Source: Helopsaltes ochotensis (lineage: Eukaryota > Chordata > Aves > Passeriformes > Locustellidae). From it: DNA of 64,000 nucleotides. Below are positions 25,701 to 37,700 of this stretch, piece after piece; position 1 is the stretch's first letter, and each line of letters starts with the position of its first letter. Both the position numbers and the translations under genes were made by a program. The DNA is taken from NCBI GenBank assembly GCA_013400155.1, contig VXBM01000996.1, forward strand, positions 246,458 through 310,457, written 5' to 3'. Under the pieces are notes generated by a model, which was given only the letters and a program-made list of their open reading frames with translations, was not told the DNA's origin and searched no databases.

Positions 25701-28700
25701 AGCTTAGTATGTCATCTAAGACATTGATGGGAGTCATCTTCTTGGAGTCCAATACAGATTTATTTTATAAATGTAGAGTACAATTTGATCTGCCAGCATT
25801 GTCTAGTGATTGTTCAGCAAAAGCCTAATTAAAATGTCACTGTTCTATATGATCTTTGCATTGTTTTATGAAATATTTTTAAGATCCTTGAAGTTAATGC
25901 TTGTACTTTATTCTGAGGCTGAAGTAGCTTACCTGTGAGGCTACAGACTGGAAGGTGTAGGTGAGGAAGTCACTCTTACTTCCATAGAAAGCTTTAGCAA
26001 GATTGTTTGATGAAAATGTATTTACAAAAAAGGAATGGCGGAGATTTTTCCTGTATGATTTTAACTTGTTTATATAGAAAGTTTAGAATTTTAGTGGCCG
26101 AACACTAACTCGGCCATATATAGCATTGATCCTGAGATGGGCATTTAATTTTAATTTTTGTGGATTTAATTTATTCCTGCCTTGTCCAAACTAGAGTGTT
26201 AGAATAGCTTAGTCCTGATCATAATACTACAGCTAATGTGTCTTGAATGCACTAAATGGTTATACTATGCTTTTTTGCTCAATATTTTGACTTGTCAGAC
26301 TAGGAATAGGACCTAAATAATTCAGTAGCCTTTTGATGGAAACTTTAATGAGCTTGGGGAGTCAGCTTTATCTGTGAAGCTTTACTTATGTTTGTGGTAT
26401 GGTGTGTCTTTAGGCTCTAGTGACCAGCATGGCCTCGCCAACTCATCAAGACCTTATTTTTTATGTTAGATGTTAGTACTGCTAAATCATCTTTCAGTTT
26501 TAGCAGCTGACACACAGATAGTATGATGCTAATTTAGCTCATTTTCTGTATTTGCATTCAGTGGTTAAAAATGTTATTAACTATTAATGAAAAAACAACT
26601 CAACTTCTATGGAGCTTACTTTTGTTTGCTGATGTCTTCTGTTTATGTCAAATTATCCCTGGTAAATTGAATTCTTGTAAATCTTATTAACTCAGGCATA
26701 CTGATTTATTTCTTCATTAAAATTAATTAATGCAGAAATAGCGATCACACAAAATTTATGAAAATCAGCAGTCTCCTTATAAATGATTAATAAAGTTTTT
26801 AACTTACCAATATTTTCTTAAAACGTATTTCAACCTTTTTATGAAGACAGCTTCAATAGCAATATTTGTGGTAAATAGATGAATCTAGTTAAGATAGTAT
26901 TATTACAAATTCTGTAACAGATTGCTTGAAAGTGTTAAACTTTTCTGTATTTTTCCTGTTTTTATTCAAAACATCAGTGAGATGCAGATGAGGTGAAAAT
27001 GTGAGTGTATCCTTGTGGGATGTGTGTGCTCAGAAGGAGGCTGACAGGAGATAAGAAACAGGATCTGCCTTTCTTTTCCAGCAGAGCAGTAGTTGTTAAT
27101 TCAATTTGCAATACGATTAAAAATATATTGTGTTACGTGACTGAGAAGCAGAAGTGGCTTAGATGCAGAGAGAGGGTTGACAGTGGAAACAAAATTACAT
27201 GTCTGCCACAGATGACGATGATCACCATGAATTGGAAGAAAGTGAAGATGGTTTTGGAGAAGAGTGAGGGCATTTTTACCTGTACTGAGCTTATACTTTA
27301 AACAACTCCAGAGGAAACATTTAAAAGATATGCTAGTGCTGGGATTTTAATCCACAGGATGCTGCATTTTTTTGAGAAAATAGGAATTTAACTATTTATG
27401 TATGTGAGAGAAGGTGGAAAGCGAAGAATAGGCATTTTCAAGCAGTAGGTCGTAAGGAATAGTTATTAGCTGTCGAAGGGATGAGATGCCTTTGAAGCCT
27501 TAATGACACAGAAAATATTAAACTCAAATGTTACTGACTGTGTACCCAAGGCAGCTAACAAGTTAAAGCTGATTGTTGTTGACCTGTGCAACTTGCAGCT
27601 TTAAAAAAGCCATTTGTTTCCGTTGTTTGGCTAAGCTGACAGCAGGAGCACAATTTGTTTCACTGGGCAGTAACAAAGGTCATGGAGCTCCTGACTTGTC
27701 ATCCCTGTTCTGGGTTCCTAGTGGTCAGTGTGCAAGAAGCCCTGGAGATACAGCAGTGCATCTCCTCTTAACCAGCTGTCAGTGGAAGACAAATACCTGT
27801 GGACCAATAGAAGGAAAGATGCAGCCTTGTGACAGTGAACTCGAAGCCTTTTCAAAGTATTAGCAGCTGTACCTGAGACAGGCACTTGGTTGTGGTGCTC
27901 TGGGCACATTTCTGCCTAGAGGTCACAAAAGCCTGTTCTTTCATATGGATGCATGAGACTGAAGCCCACAGCAGAGGGGAACTCCCTTGGAGCTGGAGAG
28001 AGAAATCCCACTGCCCATAATTACAGCAGATGGATGCATTGAACACAGGCCAGGCTGTAACTCCACTGGGAGCTGATCACTGCTTAAACGCCAGTTTGTG
28101 CTGTTGGTTTCTTTTTTTTCCAAGTAATGCTTTCAGTGTGTTAGTAATCCTTTTTGATAGTAGTATTTGGCTTGCAGTTGGCAAAATCTTGCCAATCTAT
28201 CGCGTTCCAAACCAAGCTGTTTCCTGGAGAGTGGGTTGTATTTTACCTTGAACAGTAATTTCTATTTTTCTTTTCACCTTTCCTGAGAGTTTACTCCCCC
28301 TTACATGTAGGCAGACTTAGTCATGGAAGTAACTTCACGTAATCTCCTGTTTTCCTTCACTATATATGTTCTTTGAATAGAGAAGTTGAAGAATGGCTAA
28401 ATAACTTACTATCTTGACACAGTAAGAACAATTTATTGCTAAGCAGGTCATGCTTTGTTACTTCACTTCATCTTCCCATAAGTCTGTCTGATTGTCTCAC
28501 TGCTAAAGAAGAAACTGTTAAAGGTCTACTTGAGGCTCTCCAAGAAGCTTTTTTCTTAATACTTCTGTATTAACAGTAAGTGTTGCTTCTGAAGTAAGGC
28601 ACCTTCTCCACAGAATAAGTGCGTTTCATGTCTTAGAAAAATGTTAACACTTTTGCTTTCTCCTGCCACATAAGAATTCTTTCTAAAACCTTACAAGCCC

Positions 28701-31700
28701 TCACGCTTGGAGACTCTTGGTCTTTCTTGTTTTATTTATAAGGTATTTTAATTTGTCTTGCCTTGCTTTTGATGATGAGGAAGTATTTTGTAATCAACAG
28801 TGTGTGGGAGCCATGGGCCATGGTTGTTCTGTAGGTGATATTGGATTAATACCTGTTGTCATGCTGCAGAATCCTGAGCCTAGGGACAGGGGTGGTTGCT
28901 TTTCAGTTTTTTGAGTATGGAAGTGAAGTCCCAGTTCCACAAAACTGTAACTTATTTGGAGTAGCTTTAGCGATGCTTGTCTTAAATGGGATTTGAGTGA
29001 GGCGCTGGTCACAGTAGGAGGAAGAAGCTTGAGCCCTAAATAATCTGATCTTAGTCTGTGTTATAAAACCGAATTTCTGGTAAAATATTTTAAGTTCTGC
29101 TGTGTGTGGTTACTCTCTTGAATATACTGTCCTGACCTCCTGCTTTCTTACTGTCATGTGTACTCTGGCACATTCCTCTCTGCAAGTCATTGTGTTTATT
29201 AGAACTTGCCATTTCTGAAATGCTGCTCCACCCAATATTTGTGGCTTGGGTAAATTGCATATACTGCTTTCTGTGTGGGTTATATCTTTATGAAAGTGTG
29301 GTTCTGGGTTTAAAAGGCACAGCAGGGTGGATTGCTGTGGAACATTTCAAGCGAGTTCTCTTTCTTCAGGACAGTCTCTGCAGGACTGGCCTACTTGAAC
29401 CTGAGCCGTGACTTTGAGAATTTCCTAAGGGTTGAGATGCCAATATTGAAACCTGAGCAGTGAGCAAAGCTATTTACTCCATGTTGGGAGGAGCTGAGCA
29501 GGCTATTAGCAAGTGAGGAGGTGCGGCCAAGTGCAGTTGCCAGCAGTGCAGGGGAGCCTTGGTGGTCATTCATCACCATTCTCAGGCTTGCCTCTGGAAT
29601 TACTCCTCAGCTAAACTGCACTGGACTTGGAAATACCAGAGAACAGAAGAATATTTGGTGAAAGAAATTTGCCTCTCTCAACTACTTTCCAACTTGTAGC
29701 CTAATGGTTTAGGTATAATTCTTTTCTGAATCAAATATCAGTTCTGAAGGCAAGTATATCTTTATTACCCTTTTTATTAAATAGGAAAAAAACACTTTAC
29801 TTCAAATCCACATGTGAAAATCAGGTGCTGGATAAAACCTTCATGGGTATGAGAGTCTAGATGTTTTCTTTTTGTTTCCTGCATGCTGCAAAAAAGTGTT
29901 TATACTGCATGTAGAGAATTATTTATGATCTTTTCATGGACTGGGGGGAGAATTCTACTGGAAAAGGTAGTGATGTTGAAACGTCAAGGCAGATTACTGT
30001 CAAAATTGCAGGGCAAGTCTGAAAAGCTGCGGCCTTCCTCTACTACACCAAGCATTCCTTCCTCCTTCTTTTTTCTCTAGCTTTCACAGAGTTTGGTTTT
30101 AAGAAGATTTTAGCTTTTCCTTGGGTACCTGTAAGGGGAAAAGGATTATTTTTTAACTTTGCATCACTAGACATAGTCTTAGTTGTACTACTGCATCAGT
30201 ATCAGTTTGTAGAATGTGTTAGTTATCCTAGACTTCTAAAATCTCTATAAAAAGAATTATTATAGTGAAAATTCCTCATTCGGGTAGTCCAGATAGATTT
30301 GATTTGAGTTCAATTTCATTGAATTCATGCCTTAACAATATAGAGAGGTCTTTTTTGTTAAGACTGTGGATCTTTCAGCTGTGTTTTTTTCATTGGAGAA
30401 ATGTTTTAAAACTGAAACCAGACTTTGTCAAAAGTGTTCACAAATTGTCAGAACTCCACATATCTTCTCTTTGACTTGATTTTGTACACTGAGATTTTAC
30501 ATTTTGCTCCAGGCAGTATCCTGGAAGAATGTCTTAAGCACAGGATTAGGATTGGGTTTTCAGCCAGCATTTACTATTTACTATTGAAGAAGCCCTGATT
30601 CAATATCTGATGTGAGAAATGTGTTCTGTGCTTTAGAAAAATATATCTAGTAAGTAAGTTTTCCTCCTCTAAAAAGATTGACTGAGAATGGATTCTTCCC
30701 CTTGTGCTCCCCCTCCATCCTCCTGCCCTGAGATAATGAACTGAATATTTTGGTCATGTAGGGATTTTTGTCTTCCGGAAGACAAAAATCCCTACATGAT
30801 AGGTGTTTTGTAAAACAGAGAAACCAGGAAACTTTTTTTCTGTTTCAGTGGCATACTTAGTCTAGTGTCCTATCATGACTTAAACTTTTGATATGAAAAA
30901 CTCATATATTCATGTACAGATACACTGTGTCATGCACTTGATGCCTTTAAGCTAAAGTGCAGAAACTCCCCTGTTTATGCAGGCTTTTCTGCCATGTCTG
31001 AGTTGGGCATGGCTGTGGTTCCATTCATGAGTATCTGAAACTGTGTAAACTTCTAAGCTGAGAATGAGAGTGCATTTTCTAAGTATATCAATTCTTAAAG
31101 CACTCGAAACTAATATCAAAAGGATAGAAGGCTGCCTGGGATGTTAGTCTAAGATCACAAAGTCTGATTTCACCAGTAGATGGACCTATTCTGTCTGAGT
31201 TTATTTCCAGGAAGGAGAGAAGAATTAAAAAGGATTTATAGGATTTTTTGGTCTTTGGGGCGGGGGGAAAGGGGGGTGGAGGAGTGAGGAGATGGAGGAA
31301 GCTTAAATTAGAGTTTTTCTTTTTCTCCTCTGTTTTAGTGGTGAGACAGAGTCATATTTTGCTAAAAGGCTCAGAGCCTGCCTCTTCTGTGTTACTGTTG
31401 AGTTAAAGCAGAAGGTGGTTAGAATACCTGGATAACGGCTTCCTTGACTGGAGAGAGCCTCAGAGAGGGGAAATGTAACATTATCCATATTGAAATTCTT
31501 AATTTTATCTACCCAAAGAGTTCAGTTTCAGTTCTAAATGGAGAAAAGGGCATAGGAAGGAGAAAGAGGTATTTTAATCTGTTCCTGTTTACAGTTTGGC
31601 TACATGAGCAGTGTCAAGGGACCTGAGAGGGCATGGAGAGAAGTAAGGGAAAGGCCTTCAGGATTATGTTGTTTCCTGAAATCTCTGGAAATACAGCCAC

Positions 31701-34700
31701 TTCACAGTCATGTGAGCATAAGGTGGCAAGAAGACCCACGTGTGAAACAAGCTGGTGGGCTGGCAGGACCCAGGTAGGACCCAGCAGCTGGAGGCAGATG
31801 CAGACCAAGGGGTGTGCAGGTGTCTGATGGAGGAGCCTCCCCTCCCTTTGGTCTGTGTGACCGTGACCCAGCCAGTCCAGTACCAGAGAGACGTGGAAAC
31901 ACCGGATACGGGTGTCGGCAGAGTGTTCTGGGCAGGGTCACAGCCCTGACTGGGCAATTAACTGGGCAAGGTAGGTCTGTAATGAGAGGATACAGTTCCT
32001 TCTGTGTGTAAGGGGAGTTCTACTGCAGCTTTCTTTTGATTTTAATTAGAAAAACAAGAAAATGCATATTCTGAATAGATTTGGCCCAAGGTATTTGCTC
32101 TGTTTTGTAGTTAAGACAGATTTGGAGAGGTGATATGTAGCTGTGTTTATTAAAACAAAACTCAAAAAACAAACAAAAAAAACTCCCCAAAACAAAAAAA
32201 TACCCACAACCAAACAGAAAAAAGGTAGTGTTCTCCTTCCTTGCATTTTGTCCTCATTGCCCTGCCACTCCACTCCTTTAGTTTGTTAGCTACTTTTTCT
32301 GTTCCTTTTGGGACATCCGGACAAGGACTGTTTCAGCTGAAGAAAGTGTGAGGCACAGGATTGGATAAATGGAAACAGGCCTGAATACATGATGCTTATC
32401 CAATTTTGCCTACTCCCTGTGCTTAAGTGAATCATGTTTTTCATACAGCATATAATGATTTCTGTTCATGGCTATCCATGCCTCACTTTTGTTTTTTTCT
32501 GGTACATCTTTTTACCTTGTCATGTATTGGAAAGTTAACTACACTTCTTTATATAAGGAAATGGAGTAAATAGTATTATTTGAGGATTAATCACATTCAT
32601 GCTACTATTGATTTAATTTATGGCATGTGAGTCACTTGGTAAGAAGAGAGACCTCTAGTATGGAGTAAGGTAATAACTCAAGTTCTTATTTTCAAGGCAA
32701 TTCTTGGTGCCCTATTGTCCTGTTTAGTAGAGAAGGTTTCAAAACCTATTTTGTCAGAACTAAGGTTTGACAGGGAAGATGGGACCAGCAGAGAAACACC
32801 AAATGGGAGTTCCACATTTGCAAGAGGGTGCACACTAGTCAAAGAGGCTGCTGATGTAATGAGCAGTGGATGAAGGTGATTAAGGAAAGATTATTTCACT
32901 TTATTCTGGTAGCTGCCAGCAGGAGGAGTTTGGACCAGCAGATTTCTAGTCTTGAAGCATAGTTTATTGGAATCTTTTTTATGTTTAAAATTTAAGCTGG
33001 CCCATTTAAGTGTTTTATTCATTGAATAAAATATTTGGGGCATTAATAATAAAACACCTCAACACAAGGGCAGCTCTTGCATGCATCAGGCTGGTTTGTA
33101 TATAAAAATATGGGAGAGTTTTAAGAAGAAAAAACAATTGCCTCACCTTTTAAAGAAAAATAAGAAATGAAGATGTAGAGGCCATGGCAGTCAGTTGACA
33201 GAAACTAGTTAGGTGAGTGCCTGAACAGGAAAGGTCAGCTTGGCTGCGTAATGCAAATGATTGACTCCCTTTTCAGATTCCCATAGCATACCACAGTATC
33301 AAACAGGGAAGCCACAAAGCTCATGATTTGTCCTTTGTGCAATATAAATTTGGGACTTGAAAGACTAGCAGGAACTTGATTTAAGGAATCCTTAAAACAT
33401 AAGTACCATGGGGTTTTTTTGTGTGCTTAGAAATGAGTAGGAACAAAACTGAGAGGTAAAAAATGAGATGTGGTGTGTTTCCCAGAAAAAAGGAGCTGAA
33501 GCAAAGCCATTCCACTTTAAGCATCCTAAGGGTTTTGATGAGTGGAGTATAGTGTTGCTTGGCTTGCTGCTGATTTGGCAGCCTCTGTCTTTTTGCTGCA
33601 TTTTTCATGTGCGCCCTTCGTTTGTTTCTTTTTTTTCCTCTTTTGTGTCTTACTCATCAGAATGTGAGGTAAAAGGCTGCTACTGCAACACACTTGCTCC
33701 AAGCAGCTTATTCTAACCAGCTTTCACAGAGAACATAATCCTTACACAAACACCTTAACTCATGAAGGAAGAAGGTCCAGTGCGACGTAGGTTTTCTTCA
33801 TGTGCTGGAATTTCATCTGTGTTTTCTCCAAGAGCTGATGGCCGAAAGCTCGTCCGGAATGCTTCATTTGGTGGATATAATGAGCTCTCTCCTGCTTTAC
33901 CAGGTTTGTTTCGGTCTTGTATTTCTTAAAATGTACAGAAGCGAATATAATTTCCACCTCAAATTTTCACGCTTGAATGAGAGTAATGCACTGAGATGTC
34001 GGTAGAAATTGGAAAGAGTATTTATTGCTTGTATGTATTTAGATAACAGTTCTTTGTAGTAGCAAGATTTGCAGACAGGGAAATGAGTAACTTAGCTTTT
34101 ACACTGCCACAAATCTCACTTTAAAATGCATTGGTGTATTTGAGGCTGACTGGAATGTTTGTATTGGTTATTTGGGCTTTTAGGACTTGAGGTTCTGTGA
34201 TGTGGTTTATAAATGCCTTCCTTTCTTGTACTTTCCACTGCCCGCCCCCTCTACCACACACACATAATGAATCTGCTTTAAAATTGTAAGGTACAGCAGA
34301 AGGTTTTCATTTAGCTATAATAACTGGAAAATCTGCAGGCTGGTCATCAACAGTTTGACATAAAATGACAAAAAATGACAAGATAGAAAATGAGGGCTAA
34401 AAACATAGCCTTGCTAAACTCTGTAGTGCAAGATTTGGAAGAGTTACAACCCCTGAAAGGGCTTTAACCTCCTTTTGCTCAGATTTGTTGTTTCCTGAAA
34501 ATCAGTACTGGAATATTGAAATGAATTTGTAGATTGAAATGATTTCTAGATCATTGCACATCATTGTTCATAATGTGCACTTCTGACGTAGGTACCTGAA
34601 TTTCAGCAGTTTATTTCAGAAAGCCTCAGTGCTTGAAAATGTGTTACAAGGTCACCCATTCCTGAAGGGGGACATAGTACAAGCTGTGCATTCTTTCCAG

Positions 34701-37700
34701 AGTTGCTCTGGATGTGGGATTTGTCCTGTGCAGAGATGCACTTTACTGTACAGTCCCACGGGGCCAGGATGTTGGGGGGGGAAGGAAAGGGGGGAATAAA
34801 ATAGTTTTCACTTTCTATTGTGTGTGCCTCCTGCAGCATGGCGCACTAAATTTATAAGCCCTGGTTCTGAAGCCCTGGAGCCAAGTTGGGTGCAGAGCAT
34901 GGGGGAAGCTGCATGTTTTATTAAACTTGTTTTATCCTGGAATGTTTCCTTTCACTCTGTTTTGGGAAATGATTAGCTGTCTACCAAGAGTCTAACACTG
35001 ATGTTTTTTCAAGCTGCTTACGAAATAAAAGATCTCAAAGCTTGCAAGCATGGGGTTGGCAACTAGATAGGTGCTTCCTACCTTGAAAAGAACTATGTGT
35101 AATCTGGTAATTAGTGGGGGAAAAAAAAATCTCATTTTGAATTTGCTTCCTTTCTGTATAGAATTCTGCAATTTAAGCTGATCAGTGTTCATAAGTAGAC
35201 AATGAATGACTACTTAAAATGCAGAACAAAGGGAAAGCGGTTTTTAATGAAAAAATTCAAGTGTGTACATAGACTTTAAAAATGCTTTCTCTTTTGGAAT
35301 CTTCCATATATATCTGAAGAATTTCAACATTGCTAACTTTCCTACTCAACATTCCTACTTAATGAACATTCTTTATATACTCTTTCAGATAGGTTTAAGC
35401 AAAGAGTAATTGTCTGTTTTAAATATAGTTATTTATAGTTATAGTGATGACAGTCTTTCGTTATTTTTTTTTTTTTAATTTTATATGGTGCTAACAAAAG
35501 AGAACACTACTGTTAGAAAACAAATACAAGGACTTTGCTTACTTTTCTGATTACTTTGCTTTTGAAGTCCATGAAGGAATCTGAATTAGTTAATGTGGGA
35601 TTGTACTCTTAAATCTGTTTATCAATAAGCTTTTGAAAGTCAATCAGTGAAAAAGACATGGTTCCCTGCGTTCAATTCCTTAAAAATATTTTCCCTTTTT
35701 TTCTGATGTGTTTATTATATAGCACCAATATTGATAATTCCCTCTAAGTACCGCTCATAGTTCTTCCAGAAGCATTTTCCAGCTCAATTATTTGTTCCTC
35801 CAAACTCCATATGCACATCAGTTATCACACCTGAAAGGCTGTTCCTTTCTTTTCATTTGAAAGTCAGTAATATTGTCGCTTGGATTGCTGTTTGTGATCT
35901 TCTCATACATCTGTATGTTTGAAAAAGAGCCTTCAGTGGATAGTAATTATTTTTTTTATGGATAAAATAGATCTGACATTAAAAAGTAATGTGCTTATTT
36001 TCTGATGTATTTTTCTCATGTATCATAATTGCAGATGGCATTTATTGAGAGGCACAAAACCAGTATTCAACATGTAATAGTTATAGTGGTCATCAATAGT
36101 GGTTGGTTTTGGTTTTTCTCTTCCTTCAAAATTGACTGAAGGGACAGATTGTGGGTGCAACTTCAAAGAGTGTATGTTATGCTTGAAAATGGAAATCTAC
36201 TACCTAGACAGGTTTTTTTTGAAACTGTACCTGCCAATTAACTTCCTTAATTGTTTATCCTAAATAGTCTTTAATTTTGCAGTGTATATAACCTTGTTTT
36301 TTGGCAGCAACAGTGTTTTGAAGATTTTTTTTTGTATTGACTACATAATCTGTCTCAATGTCTAAAGCAGCACTGTTTGATTTTGTTTTATCAACCCCTT
36401 GTACACAAGGGTTCTGGTTCCTCTGTCAGGCTCTTAAATCACTCTGAAAGCTCCTAATGAGTTTTAATGTAGATTTTCACGTGCAAGTTTTGGAAGAGCA
36501 TGCTTAGTGCTCACAGTAGGAATGTACTAATGGACAGTTTCCCTTGGCTTCTGAGGTCATACCATGAACTGTGGCTGACTGCACTGGCATTGGGATCAGC
36601 TTTCAGAGCCCATGGCACCTGAGCTGTTAAGATAAGGAAGATCACACTGGGAGAAAGTCTTTTGTACTGTTGCTCTGAATGCAATTGCTGATGCTCAGAA
36701 CTGCTTTAGAGTACAGTTAGCGGTGCTCCTAACTCTAAAGATTGCTTTCAGGATTTTAGATAGAAAATTATGTATAAATTCAAAGGATTCAGTAGAGATG
36801 AAATTACAGGAAGGCATGTCTTCAACACCTGAATTTCTACATTGTGAAATGTGGGCTCAGGTTATTTCATTAAAGAAATTAACCTTTAGCTGATGGAATT
36901 ACAAGGTGGGAAAGAATAAATCAGCTGAAGTTTTAAGTCCAAAACCACTGCTGATCGATATTGAAAAGCTTGAAACACTTTCTTTTTATTATTCCCTGCT
37001 TCTTGCCTCTTGTGCTCTGGCAGTGTCTGCTCCAGACATCTGTCTGTATTGTGAGCTTATCCCTCTGCACAGAGGGAGGCTACCAGTGGGATGGTGGGGG
37101 ATGCAAAGCTGGATGACTGGGTTTCCTCACAGACCGAGATGGCACAGTGCAAGGTATTCCAGGAGGTGCAGCACCCTGACTTGGCTTAGCTAATGAACCC
37201 CTAGCTAATGGGTGAGGAGGGGAACAGTCCGTGTGGTGGGTAAGTTCATGAATCAGCTGGCACGCACACCTTTCCAGCTGGAAATGCTGAAAGCAAGGAA
37301 GTGAAATTCATGGAAATGCAGCTGAACTTGGGTCTTCATGTCCAGTTCTCCGGGACAGAATAGTTCTTCCTGGTTTCATTTCTTTTTGGTGATGCAAAGC
37401 TTGTTCGTGAAAATAAAAAATATATGTCTGTTGGATAAGGGTGTGTAAAGTCGTTAGAACTATTGTGCTTTAGAAAGCAAGCTTGGAATTATCGCTTCTC
37501 TTCTCTAAGAACAATCCTGACTTAGCACTTCTTTGCTGATTCCCCCTCACTAAGGCTTCTGTATGTGCCATTAAATAAACAAAAATGGAAAAGTCATTAG
37601 AAAATGCCTGCGGTGCTTTTTCAGTGGGATCTGATTCCTTTTGAGGAATTTCTTTTGGGTACTGGATGAGGAGAAAGTCTCTGCTGTGGTTCTGGTGTGT

